In this document: in pieces, positions 32,694 to 44,589 of the stretch
Position numbering within the stretch: position 1 is the stretch's first letter
How the letters are laid out: each line of letters starts with the position of its first letter
Origin: Bursaphelenchus xylophilus
Taxonomy: Eukaryota > Nematoda > Chromadorea > Rhabditida > Aphelenchoididae
Length of the DNA: 64,000 nucleotides
Direction of reading: 5' to 3'
Assembly (NCBI GenBank): GCA_904066235.2
Contig: CAJFCV020000001.1
Span: forward strand, 9,052,001-9,116,000
Made by a program: the position numbers and the translations under genes
The notes under the pieces: generated by a model
The model's input: only the letters and a program-made list of their open reading frames with translations
The model's database searches: none
What the model was told of the DNA's origin: nothing

Positions 32694-35600
32694 TTAAGGA
32701 ACTGCTCGTTGACTCAGGGGTTCTTGATATGTCCATCCATCCTCGCCGACCTTCTTGAAGAACTTCTGTTGATGGTCTATTCCCTTCTCCAACCTTTCCT
32801 TGGCCTCATCTCTCTGCCGTTGTTCAATATATCTCTTGGCATTCGACGCGATATTGATCTTGTTTCTGAAGAGTGCGGCGGTGACATGACGCCATAGGCG
32901 TCGGCTTTCCCTTTCCGATTGTTTGGCGACAGGTTCGCATTCCTAAAATAGAACATTACGAATTGCGCATAAACGTTACATAACTTTCAAATTTGTCTAC
33001 TACAATATAAATCCCTACCTTCTTGACTTCTGGTTTGGCCTTTACATCGATGAACAGCTGTTCATCCGCAGATCCTCGCTTCGCAAAGATCAATCCATTC
33101 CACTCTCCTCTCAGAGTCATAAACGGTTTCTTCATTCCCTGTTTATAAAGATTTCCCGCAATTCTGTGAGGTTTTCCGCCGAAGATGGGCTTGGTCAGGA
33201 AGTCGATCTCGGCGTGGTAGCCCGTCTTTTCGCATTTGACTTCAACTTTTCCACCGAGCTCTACCCATGGAGTTCCCATGATGGAACGGCCGTATCCATT
33301 GGGGAATGTGACCACATATTGTTCATCATATTCGTGAAGAGTTACCGTGGCATGTCCAATATTAGCGACACCTAAAAACAAAACTTTATATATTGCAACT
33401 TCAATTCTGCAATAAAAGCAACTTCAATACATCAATAAACACGTCAACTTACCAATCGACAACCCAAGGAATGAAGACTTGGTCCAAATATGAGCGCAAA
33501 GCGAAATCTTTTTACCCGGATGTTCAGCATAAAAGGCTGATATTGGGGGATGATGGGAGACCTGTTCGGCGATGAATGTCACCTGATTCACGTCACTTCC
33601 CGGGAATGGACCCGACTTTGTTTTCTCTCCGGATGGAGACTGACCCGGGACAGACCAGCGACAGCGGAAAGTCTCACCGAGGATCGGATTGTAGGGCTTC
33701 TTGGCCACACCCGACTTCCGGGCTGGGTAAAACGCGTTCAGATAGTAACGGACAACCGCGACGAAGCGTTCTTCTGGCGTGTTTATGTCAGAACTGCGGA
33801 CAAAATCTTCGGGATGGGTGAAGAAGTCAGCGTACATCTCGAGGAGGGAGCGACGTTCCAGGATGAAGGTCGGAAGGGTCACCTTAGTCAGGTCCATTCC
33901 AACGCTGACCTGCAATACGAATAGTAAAATCCTCGTCAACTTTGAAATCACATGTATCTAAATCCAAACAAAAAATAAATTTTCTTACCTGACTCAGAAG
34001 ATGCATCAAGACACTGCCATGTTGTTGCTGGACATTTCCGAGCTCGGACTCATCCGTGTTTTCATAAATGGCATCAAAGTCTTCCTGACTGTCCCCCCAA
34101 TCTGGTTCATCCGTCTTCTCCGCCAATTTTGCTGAGGTTCGTCGATTCATTGGGTCACGGTTCTCATTACCGGGCATGTCCTACAAATAATCATGTTATC
34201 CATGAGATCACCCTCTCCAAATTTAAAATAAATAAATTTTGAATCCTACCTGGCTTGTGGCCGAGCCCTCGGGTTCGTTCCGACTTCTGACACTGTGCTT
34301 GTGTCTCCTGTTCCGATGATGTCCGTGATGATGTCGATGACTGTGAGACGGTTGATTTAAGGAAGGGGCCGCGTCTTGGGTGGGGAAGGCCGAGTGAGAT
34401 TGCTGCGGGTAGATGGGCTGGTCAGTCTCGGTGCAATCGGAGGGGCACTCGTCGTCGTAATCGCTCAGCTCGTCGGAATCTCGATCGTATCCTCCGGAAG
34501 TGGCGTCAAAGAATTCGTCGTCTTCGCTGCTCGAGTAGGTGATCTGAGGGGGAAGGACGGGTGGCTATAAGATAAAAAATTAAATTCTAACAGCGACTTA
34601 AAACAACCCCCAAAATAAACAGTTCAACTTAATTTTATACAACAAATCCCCGATCCCGACCCGAAAAATCATCGGGCCCTTCAAAAACAGTCTCGAACAA
34701 ACTAAAAATAATCTACACGTTTCGAAGACCATCTAAACACAATTTATCATTACAAACGACGCTTACTCTTATCCAGAAACAACCGCCAGAGCAAGAAAAT
34801 CAGTAAGAATGAAAATTTCCGGCCAAAATTTGCAAATAACAAATCCTCCGAGATTTTTAAACTTATTTTTGATGAAAACGCGCCCAAATTACAATGCATT
34901 GTGCGGCAAGCACGTAACCTATTGCACAGTGCATGCACTTCGTTGCGGACTTCACCCGCAAACAGATTCCGAATATTCAAACAGAACAAAAAAGCGAGAT
35001 TCCATTTCCTCCATAGACCATTAAAAATTCCCAAAAATGTAATGTTCGGAGCATAAATAAACACATCCAATTTTCATTAGACCCCCAAAATATTTGAAAT
35101 TCAATGCCGGAAATTGGAGTGGAAAATCCAACAAAAAACCTTCCGGTTAAAACAAAAAAATCTCCGATGTTATACTTCTATCCAAAAAATTGAGGGAAGT
35201 TTTTAGCCTTAGGGGAAACGGAAGACCAATATTAACTATGGAAATAATGAAAGTGTGAATCTCCAGATATTAGAATGGGCTCTTTGAAAGGACATTCTAA
35301 TATCAGAAGACTCTTGGAACAAAACCTCTTGCGTACTTTATTACTTCCAAGAAAACAATACACTTTAACTCTTACAAACCGATGAGAAAACAGTTACAAA
35401 TTGAGAAATCATTTTGAAACAGCCATTAACAACCAGGAACTCCACTCAATCATCGCAGTTAACCGTAAAAAACGTAGGGTCATATTATTACAGCTCAATA
35501 AAACCGTTCCTTTTCCAAGAGAATGATGTTTCCGACATTCTCCTTCAAAAACTTCAGAGAAAATATAAAATCCCGTGAGTTCCTTAGCACTTCAGTTATT

Positions 35601-38600
35601 CTTAGCGCGTGTTTAAAAAGAAAAAACACGCCTCTTTTATTTACGTCTTCATCTGGATAAATGTTTTCTTTTACGTCGCGTGTCGGCGAGGGAAATGGCT
35701 GTTCTTGGAGAGTACGGCAAAAACAAGGACAACGCAACAAAAGCTCATTTCGTTTTCTACAAGATACGAAATCTCCAGAAAGCCCGAATTCTCCAAAAGA
35801 AGCAACGATGAAGACCGAAAGTGTGGTCAACAGCTGGATTTAGAAACTTTATTTACACTGTAACTCTTTTGGTCAAAGGAGTTACAGTGTACATTTAAGT
35901 TCCAGAAGCCCGAAATTGCACTGACTTCCAAACTCTTTCTTGGCTTCAAAGTCAAAAAATTTTCTTGGCCCGCAGAGCCCTTTGGGGACATGAGAAAATT
36001 GCAAACTTATAAAAAAAGATAAGAAAGCTGGGAAAGAAACATCCTTTTGACGTCACAGTTTGGCCGAGAGTTCGAGGATTCACTTCAAACAGATCCAACA
36101 CATCGAAATGTTGAAAATATGATGAATCCCTACAAGCAATAACTGAAGAAACACACAAACCATGGACATCGCTAACTGGTCAGAACGGGCTCGGTAGATT
36201 ATTCAAGCTATAAAATAATCACCATATTTTCAACTACATGATGACATCAGTTACCACTGACTTACAGGACTCCAGTGTTCAGAGAAGTCAAGTAGCCTCT
36301 GGTCTACCCGGAACCCACTTGAAAGTCATTCTGGGCTTAAAATTTCACCCAGAACTCGAGGGCATTTACTTTTTCGGGCCGTTCGTTGTAATTGAAAGCC
36401 TTATTTGAGGAAGAAGATGGCTGAACCCGGAGGCCAAATGAGGGGAACGCCGACCGTTCCTCGGCCCCAAATCTGCACAGGAAAAAACAAGGGGCAGATA
36501 AATAGACATTGATTGTGTTCGGCTTATAATTACAACAATACCCAGGAGAACGCAAAAAGTAAATCGGGCCCTTATCATTGCGACAAATCAGGGATAATAA
36601 CCCCGTTCCCAGTCAAAACACATCAATCAAATGAATTACCGACCATTTTTTTGGCCTCTCTTGGTCTAGTCAAACAATTTACTCGGCAATACTACACCCT
36701 CGACCTGCATTCCAACCCCACACGCAATCCCAAAATCGAAAATTTTCATACAAACATCAAGTATAATATAAAAATTGAAATCTCTCTACAACCTAAGCTC
36801 AAACATTCAGGGTAAAAAACGTGCGAGCCACTTTAATATGGTGGATCATGGGGTAGAAACCCGTGCGCGAAAACCTAATCAAAAGCCCCCATTCATACAG
36901 GTCGGCTCGCGTTATTTGAACTCCGTTTTAACAACCGAAATACCATCACGTAATGCGATTTCCGTCATTTTCACGTCGTTTGCAGAGGACTGTAAACTTA
37001 AAATAATCTTGAGAAACCACTCAGTTGACATTACAAAAAAAACTTTTTTGGTAAAAGCAACTGCATCTCTTTTATGCCGAAAATTCCCGATTGGAAGACA
37101 AGATAACAGGCCCAAAGGGAAAAAATCGCGCAGACATCAAGTTCTTCAGATTGCATCTTCAGAAAACATTCAAAGTTGTCTTCTTAACAATATTTTGACT
37201 CATCTTCAAACACCAAGTTCAAAGCAACCTCTACAGCAACGTAAGAAATGATATACAAATTTATCAGCTACACTATGTCCTCCCGCAAGAAAGAATTTAC
37301 AATTCGTGTTGGTGACGAAAGTGAAACACATCTATTATATTACACAAGCCAAGCATTTTGCTGCTTGAGCATTACTTCACGGGCCATTACTTCCCAAATG
37401 ATATCATAAAACATTCGACAGACATCCCCACTCATATATCACTGACATGTTCCAAACATATATCATCCGCACTATGAATATCACTTCAATTACCTGCATC
37501 TATCACAACTTAACCAATAACCTAATAAAAAACAAGAACCAACCTCTTCTTCCAAACGCCCTTCGCCTTTTCCGTCAGTTGTAGTTCCATTTTGAGAATC
37601 ATTAAGATGAGGTTGGAACTTCAATTGAACCTGTTTTAAGATGATTTGTGAATGCTCGACAGTATTCTGAAGCCTCCTGGTGGTCAATAACACTTCGTTT
37701 AGATATCGCTTCTTCTTTTCCTCGGCTTTCTCGGAGTTCGCGTTCAAGGTTTCTAACTTTCTCACCTAAAATAAAAAAAAGATCCTGTAGAATATAAATA
37801 CGGGAAAACTTTTGCCATACGTACTACACAGGACTGTTTGACTAAAGCCAAATAATGTAAAAGAAAAAAAACATACAATCTCCAACAAGTCGGTCAATTG
37901 TCGTTCGGCAAGTTTGACTCGGTTGTTGAGATCAGCCACCTGATCGCCAGGCCGGGGTTTGTAGATGCCGCTCTTCATGTGAATAACTCTTTCCAGTTCC
38001 TTTACCCACATATCCCTCTCTTTCACGTCCTTCCCCTAAAAGATCAAAACAAATCAAACATGCAAAGAGAAAAGTACTTTGGAGGTTATGATTAACTTTA
38101 TAAACCATTCTCGATATTACTTTGGCTTGTCTAACAAAAAAAGAAAAGATAAAGATCTTTTGTAAACCAATAGGAAACTTGAACGTGATGCTTACCTGTA
38201 AATGGAAGACTTTTCCATCGACGGAGATTGTAAACAGAGCCGCATTTTCTCCGTCAATCCCAATTGTAGCTCCATTTAATCTAATACACCCTCTCTGCTG
38301 ACCTCTGATCATTTTGTCTCGACTAGTGTAATAGGACAAGGAATCCTCATTCAGCACAAAGTATCGGTATTGCCATCCTTGGACTACATTCGTCCATTTG
38401 GACAGAGAACCCTCCATGGCTGGGAATTCTTGTTCCGCGGTTCCTAAAGACAAGACCAATAAAAAACGAAGAAGAAATTACCTGAAGCACTGGCTAAACT
38501 GTTAACTGAAGCGGCCGAAAACTTGACTGGACTGGCAGAATTGTTCCCCTGAGTTTCTGTTTGATTCTCAATTAGATCCTCACACTTTCGGACTTTGTTT

Positions 38601-38863
38601 GACTTCTGCGATCTGCAATTAATTGTAATTTTTACAATTGAATCGAATAATTCTGAATGTAAATATGGGGCCTCGACTAAACATGGAACTTCAAAGAGAA
38701 ATGGGAAGAAAGCCGATGTTTATTTTTGGTATTTGGGCGATAAGTGGAGGAAAACAGGCCAAAATTTGCGGAAAAAACTGGGCTAGAAAAGAAATGTGTT
38801 AATTAGATAAGTTCTGGACGGGAGAACACAAGAGCTGATGACTCACGGTGTCAACATTCTCAT
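32694..38863 (-). CDS. Oxysterol-binding protein-related protein, OSBPL9/10/11 type
   Basis: Lipid-transfer protein acting at membrane contact sites. Exons (minus): 38863-38847, 38612-38482, 38443-38196, 38035-37877, 37765-37544, 34564-34250, 34180-33989, 33909-33453, 33371-33019, 32942-32694; 780 aa, phases consistent. The PH domain begins [20 protein letters not shown], with [17 protein letters not shown], and runs to [14 protein letters not shown] coiled coil follows ([13 protein letters not shown]), then an acidic linker. The ORD domain has the family fingerprint [23 protein letters not shown] and the [10 protein letters not shown] segment, and a basic C-terminal tail with the W-x-Y ending. 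The PH sequence is closest in pattern to OSBPL9. No FFAT motif was noticed. The tiny first exon (ATG at 38863) is inferred from phase and a GTGAGT donor; the ATG at 38417 is an alternative start. Confidence 0.88.
34565..37543. other. 3-kb intron of the OSBP-related gene with two hairpins
   Basis: Non-coding. Two notable inverted repeats: 35259-35311 (12-bp perfect core GATATTAGAATG/CATTCTAATATC plus outer pairs) and 35854-35891 (TACACTGTAACTC facing GAGTTACAGTGTA, extended to about 17 pairs with a 4-nt loop). The motif TGCACTGTGC, recurring elsewhere in the window, occurs here on the minus strand at 34924-34933. No exon is recognised. Confidence 0.5.
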
Positions 38864-39227
38864 GAGGACCTTTAGGACTAGTGTTTGCAAACAAGAAAAA
38901 CATAAACTAATCAGACGCAAAGTAATTCGATTTGGAAGGAGAAAGATGAGAAACAGCCTCACTTTACCAGCCTTTTATTTAGTCTAAAACTAAAACGGAA
39001 AAGAGCCTCGAAGAATTTGTTGAAGTAAAACAAATTCCTCGTAACAATCCGCGGTCCCTATTCCCAACCGGAAATAACCGAAATCTTTGATTTATGATCG
39101 CCTAAAAAGCTGATAAACATTTTCCCCTAACTTTATAACGGACATCTTAACTGCTGACAAAAGCGGCCTCAAAGCGGAAAGAGTAAAAGAAATCGAGGTT
39201 TGCTTGACTTTACCTGCGTTTTGACTT

Positions 39228-39416
39228 GTGTTTCGACCAGAAATGCCGTCTTTTTCGGGAGGAGGAGGCCTTTCGTCTGCGCTGTCTCATTCCGCGGGCC
39301 AACAGCCTTACGGAATGGTCAAGTTTCTGGCCAAACCAATCCAGTTTATCACAAATTTTGGAGCAAATCTTTACAAGTCGGAGCGAGAAATGCTCGGGAA
39401 AGCGTTTTCGGATTAA
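39228..39416 (+). CDS. Short ORF with coding-like composition, function unknown
   Basis: 62 codons from ATG at 39228 to TAA at 39414-39416, preceded by an acceptor-like TTTCGACCAG three bases before the ATG. The product has a Gly-rich start (FSGGGGLSSAL) and an amphipathic C-terminal half (KFLAKPIQFITNFGANLYKS). Codon choice looks like the genes around it, but there is no recognised family. It lies within the possible long first intron of the OSBP-related gene on the opposite strand. It could be chance. Confidence 0.25.
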   Translation: MFRPEMPSFSGGGGLSSALSHSAGQQPYGMVKFLAKPIQFITNFGANLYKSEREMLGKAFSD

Positions 39417-40799
39417 AGTTGTCGGTTTGGGCCTTTTGAGGGGCGAACTCTGGTAGAATATGAAACAAAGAGCGTTTGGGAGATGCGGGCAATGCCCATG
39501 CGAACACGGTAAACCCCTCGCACAATACAATTCACATTGTTCTAGACGCTTTGCGGGGAGGATTTGGGCCGGAAATGGCAGTGTTTGTAGAAAAATTGAC
39601 TTCAAATTATAGAGTCTGGCACATAAAACATGGCCACGGCGTGCGTGACACAAAGGGAATACGACGACAAAACATTACACATCTATAATCCCAATTTGAA
39701 TGGGGAGGGTTACTTATCATAAATTAGAAACTGACGGGTTCATTAGAATGGCGAAAGTTTCTTTATCGCTGTTTTGTAACGAAATGGCATCATGCACAAC
39801 ACAAAAAAATTGTCAAAACTAGATCTGTTATAAAAACACCCTTTCCAATTCATTTTAGTATAAAGCATCATAAATAAATCCATTAGCACCTGCCATACTC
39901 CAAGCTAACTAATTCAGATTCCATCTGCACAAATATAGCCCTAAAATTGTGAAAATCCTCATTAAAACGAGAGAAGAATCTGGAAAACAGAACGGAAAGA
40001 GATAAGTCAAAAAGCGCGTGTCCACCCGTTCCACTGCAGATGACATGCCATGTGGAAGAGAGGGCTGGGGAGACGGGGAAATGTCGCAAGGCGTTCATGA
40101 CATTTCTTTCGGTTCACTCAAGTCATGTAAGTAGGATCAAATCAGGCCCTAACAACGATTATAAACCAAGATTAGGTTTAATCAAAAAGAAAACAAGTAA
40201 AAATCTGGCGAGCTTCGTGGTTATTCAATGGAATTCAAAAGGAAAAAGAAAAAATACTTGTCAGATAAGTCACCCAAATGTCTCCACAGAATCCCTCAGC
40301 CATTCTGCAGACCTCAAACAACACCCATATTATATTATCCTTTCCAGCCATCTTCCTCCTCTTCCCGCACATATAAATTCACTCCTACGAGGGCCTCGGA
40401 AAACTGCCAGAAAACAAAACAAAAAAACCTCGCCGGACTAATAGCCTATAACATCCATCGCCGTTCCGTGGCGAGTCAAAAAGTCGGATGGAAAAGTGGC
40501 GTTTCCCGTTTCGCAGTCCGTCTTGGGCCGTTGGCAGGATAATTGTGAGTTCGTTGAAAGTGCACTGACAAGCGGATTAATTTAATCAAGGCAGTTGCGG
40601 CCGAATTTCAAGTAAAAGAGGTCCTACGTCAGATATTTGTGGATTTCGCTGCTAAATCTTCAGACGAAAAGGTCAGAGATAATTTTATGAGACTTTTCGC
40701 ATTAGAAAAAACGTAAATCTCATGCAGAAATACGTAAACAAGAATAACACTAATATTATTCGCGGTGAAGAGGAAAGGCCATTCGTCGCTCTCAAAGTA

Positions 40800-41463
40800 C
40801 AGGGTGGTTCAGCCGAAGCTTCCATCCTTATTTCAAGTATTTCTCCGCCGATAATGCACCAATTTTTATAAAATTTATATCAAATTGAAGCTGATGTTCC
40901 CCATTTTTTGTCCACCAAATATGACAGGGTCAAGTTCAAGGATACCCCGTACTGACCTTTGACATTTTCATTCCAAATTTTGGAGCCCGAAATCGGTGAA
41001 ACAGCAAATTTTTGGAATGATTTTCAATTGAGTTTCTCGGACTTGGAAAATTTTAGGATTTCCGGCAAAAACAAAGTCGCCAAATTCGATGAAAATTTTT
41101 AAAAAAAGGTAAGGTTTACAGAAGTAGCAAGTAATTAGGAGTATTCCGTTGACTGCCGTCAATTTTTTCACCTACATCTAAATGTCTTATTTAGCCAAAG
41201 ACTCGAATATTTTCCAAGTCCGAGAAACTCAATTGAAAATCATTCCAAAAATTTTCTAAGTTTCACCGATTTCGGGCCCCAAAATTTAGAATGAAAATGT
41301 CAAAGGTCAGTACGGGGGTATTCTTGAACTGGGGCCTGTCATATTTGGTGGACAAAAAATGGGGAACCTCAGCTCCAATTTGATATAAATTTTATAAGAA
41401 TTGGTGCATTATCGGCGGAGAAATACTTGAAATAAGGATGGAAGCTTCGGCTGAACCACCCTG
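40800..41463. mobile_element. Foldback element, Tc1/mariner-like termini, TA target duplication
   Basis: 664 bp with inverted arms of about 290 bp, beginning CAGGGTGGTTCAGCCGAAGC and ending with its reverse complement, flanked by TA (40798-40799 and 41464-41465). It shares the terminal CAGGGTGG with the element at 26130-27038; the interiors otherwise differ, apart from a TTTTTGGAATGATTTTC-like stretch common to both. No transposase. Confidence 0.85.
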
Positions 41464-41465
41464 TA

Positions 41466-42299
41466 CTCTGAGGACACTATTTTCGCAACTCGCTCAATCT
41501 AAAAATGGAAAAGAATGTAAACATAAATAGAATACCACATGAATAGTAAACTAGAGCCTTCGAGAGCTCTTCGAGACGACAAAAAAGCTTCAAAAGACGG
41601 GAAGACCGAAAACTGGCAAGTTCCAAATCATCCGCAATTTCTCCAACCCATCCATTCACGCCGTTTACCCCCTTCATCTCGTCTTTGAACCGCATTTCTT
41701 GTTTTGACATCGAAGCTTCGGAAGAAAATAAGAAAAATAATCCGTTGACACTTCGACACGATCAATACAATTTGTGACATTTCGTTAAATCGTACAGATT
41801 TTGCAGAATGGCGATAAAAGCTGTGCGGAACTGGCAAGATTAGAATTGAGTTAGTCTAATCAGTGAATATTCATAAGGTTACGAGAATAGGAAACTTTTT
41901 TGACACTTCGCAACAATCAATAAACGCGGGACATTTCGCTGAAATAAATAAAGTTTTTGCGAAAAATGAAAGCGAACTAAAAAGTGATAGATAAAGTTCG
42001 ATTTGGGGACTCTAAGCCTCTTATTAGAGTCTTTTCTCAAACAGATAGATACTTTTTTTGTCGGGGGTGGGGAGAAGGTAAGGGTTTTTGTCGGATTTCC
42101 AAATTTGGAGTAATCCAAATAAGCCGGAAACACCTGTAAGTAATGTCAGATGGATTAATAGTTGCCACTATTTTATTAAGAGCAAGAAAAGCCAAATTTA
42201 TTTGATTCTTTGGCTTTGTATTGGAGAATCTATATTTTTTTGATGAGTTTAGACCAAAATAATCTTAAAGTAAGGTGTTATTGATAGCGAATGACTCAC
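41466..42299. other. Non-coding region, no gene recognised
   Basis: AT-rich, no supported exon. If the exon at 42300-42496 belongs to the OSBP-related gene, this is part of its long first intron. Confidence 0.4.
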
Positions 42300-42496
42300 T
42301 TCCTTGATCCAAACGATTTCAAGGACATTGTGGAGGGATTCCTCCTGGGTAGATTGGTGGAATCCATAATTACTGGTGGATCCGAGTTCCTGTGACCTTT
42401 TTTGAACTTCTCGACACCCAGAGCCCGGGCCATTCGTTTGCGCATCCGATGGAGCTCCAAATAAACAAAATACAGTCGGTTGATGGTTTATGACAG
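42300..42496 (-). CDS. Probable alternative first exon of the OSBP-related gene
   Basis: Bounded by a good acceptor (GCGCATTTCAG) and a good donor (GAA followed by GTGAGT). The frame starting at the internal ATG (MRKRMARALGVEKFKKGHRN) stays open to the donor and leaves phase 2, exactly what the exon at 38612-38482 needs, giving a continuous [18 protein letters not shown] junction. A second frame is open across the entire exon and exits in phase 0, so this could belong to another gene. Transcript data would settle it. Confidence 0.4.
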
Positions 42497-44589
42497 CTGA
42501 AATGCGCTTGAGGTTATTATGGTGTAAAACGCGGGGAAAGTGCGAGTTTATGTACTAATGACATTCGATGATTTATACTTGGGATAATGGAGTTTTTACC
42601 GCGATAGATTGAGGGGATATGACCGGGAAAGATAATATGTTTCGAAATACGGAACTTTGCATTCCAAAAGCGTCCAAAAAACACTGGGTAATGTTATCTA
42701 TGACTATAACATTTTTTAAGGACAATACCTAACATTTTTTATCTCATTTTCTGATCTCTCTCTCTCTCGACTATTCCAACATAAGAATTCCCCCTCGACC
42801 TTATTTTGATCGCTCACTAGCCACCTTGTAAGGGCAATACGTGCCTCTTGATTTGATTATCTCGTCTCACGTTCCCAATTCTAGTTCTACAAACATTTTT
42901 ATTTCCTTTTCCGGTCTGACCATAAAAATAGTTTCCCCAGGGCATTTTACATTTTTATTCGCATTATGCCCTTAACATCTATCCTTACATTCTCAGGTCT
43001 GTTCGCGAACATTTTAAGGAGTGGGGGGATTCCGAAGACAATGGCATAAAAATAGGTGGGAAAGGAGGGGAATTTGGCGCTCCAGGAGATTAAAGATGCG
43101 GACTGCATGTTGTAGATGAGGTCTTTGTTAAAAGTAAGACTCCTTGAAGAAGGTTCATCTTTTCAAAAGGTTTTGGGAAAGGGTGTTACGTCATAAGCAC
43201 GCAGTATTGGGCAAAACGGAAGTGGATTTAGTTAAAAATCGGTTTCAGTGATCGGCCATGCCATTATTTATGCAAAAGTATAGCCCATTACTAATCGCAG
43301 ACGCTTGTCATTTCCATTCCAAACTTAATTAGGCATCCCGTCCTCCCCGGAAGCGGTCCCTCTCCTTTTTTATCCCTTTAATTGGAAAAAGTGACTCCAA
43401 ATTCGGGCTATTGATAAACAACGCGAAGAAATCCTCGATTAGAGCGCCTTTGTTCGCTCCAATGTTTTATGGGAAAGCAAGCGAATGGTCGATATTTCAA
43501 ATATTTGAAGAAGAATTTTTAAGTGCCAATTCTATATGCCCTTAGGGTTTTTAGGGATTCTGCAGAAAAGCGTCTTCTTCGCGGGTTGTTATTTGATTCA
43601 CCGTGTGTTTTTTGGATTTCATTTTAACTACTTTTCCTTTGCTGGAATGAAATGCCACAGGGAAAATTTGAGTTAACAAAAGCAAATATGATATTATGAT
43701 AGATTATAAGTCAGCGACCTTTTGAACTGACTTCATAAAAAATTTGTTTCCCTAGCAAATATGACATTTTTTGTCATAATTTTTTGTTTGGAAGAAACCA
43801 AGTTATTGTTTTTTCGAAGTTTAGAACCACAATGCTTACTAATACCCTCAAGTTTCCAACAAAACGTGTTAGAAATAATGACTTTCCCAATTCCGACATG
43901 AGTAGGTGTAATGGGTCCTAAGAGCATTCCAAAATAACTAATTTCGAATAAAACCCCGTGACTGCCCGTAAATAGAAGCCTCGAAATATTTTGGAAAGAT
44001 AGATTGGAAAACGGACTTTTTACCTAAGGGCCCGAGAAAGGGAAGAATGGTCATGCCTTTTTTGGAAGAGAAGAGTCCAGGAATAGGTAAAAGCAATAGA
44101 AGTAAAAAGAAGTTCTAAGATAACCAACAGCACTTTTTTTCGAAATATCTCGAGGTTATTAGTTGTTTTCAAGGAGTTGAAATCTTTGTTTTCTGCTGTT
44201 CATCTCGGGCAGATCGAATTTTTGGTTGATAATCTGATTATCCAAGGGCCGATTTAACTTTTTGGCTAGCTCTTGAACGCTTGGATACTTAAATTTACAA
44301 GCCATAATTTCAATCTGCCAGTCGTTTCCTTTAGTAAATTTTCAAAATCTAACGTAAAATACTCTTTTTTGGGTGAGTCATGACAACATCTTTACGGACG
44401 ATGAAATATGGCCTGCCCCCGGGCTTTCACAGGATTGCACATCTTACTTTCTAAAAATTTTCCAAAATTTTTAAGCCGCGTTTTCGAAAATCGCCTTAAT
44501 TTTTCGCTCGTATAGAGCGATATTTTCATATTTTCACTAATATTTTTTACGAAAAATAATTTCAGTTATGTAACCAACAGTAGAGTAAG
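42497..44589. other. Intergenic region upstream of GLY-2
   Basis: No supported gene on either strand. It should contain the promoter of GLY-2 (+) and possibly the distal promoter of the OSBP-related gene (-). Confidence 0.45.

Noticed and set aside
38143..38153. Possible microexon between PH-domain exons of the OSBP-related gene
   Set aside because: Bounded by AG and GT, but its 10-nt length breaks the frame; direct splicing of 38196 to 38035 aligns with OSBPL9 without a gap.
40040..40441. 133-codon plus frame
   Set aside because: Lys/Ser/His-rich composition typical of translated AT-rich intergenic DNA; no splice sites or recognised motif.
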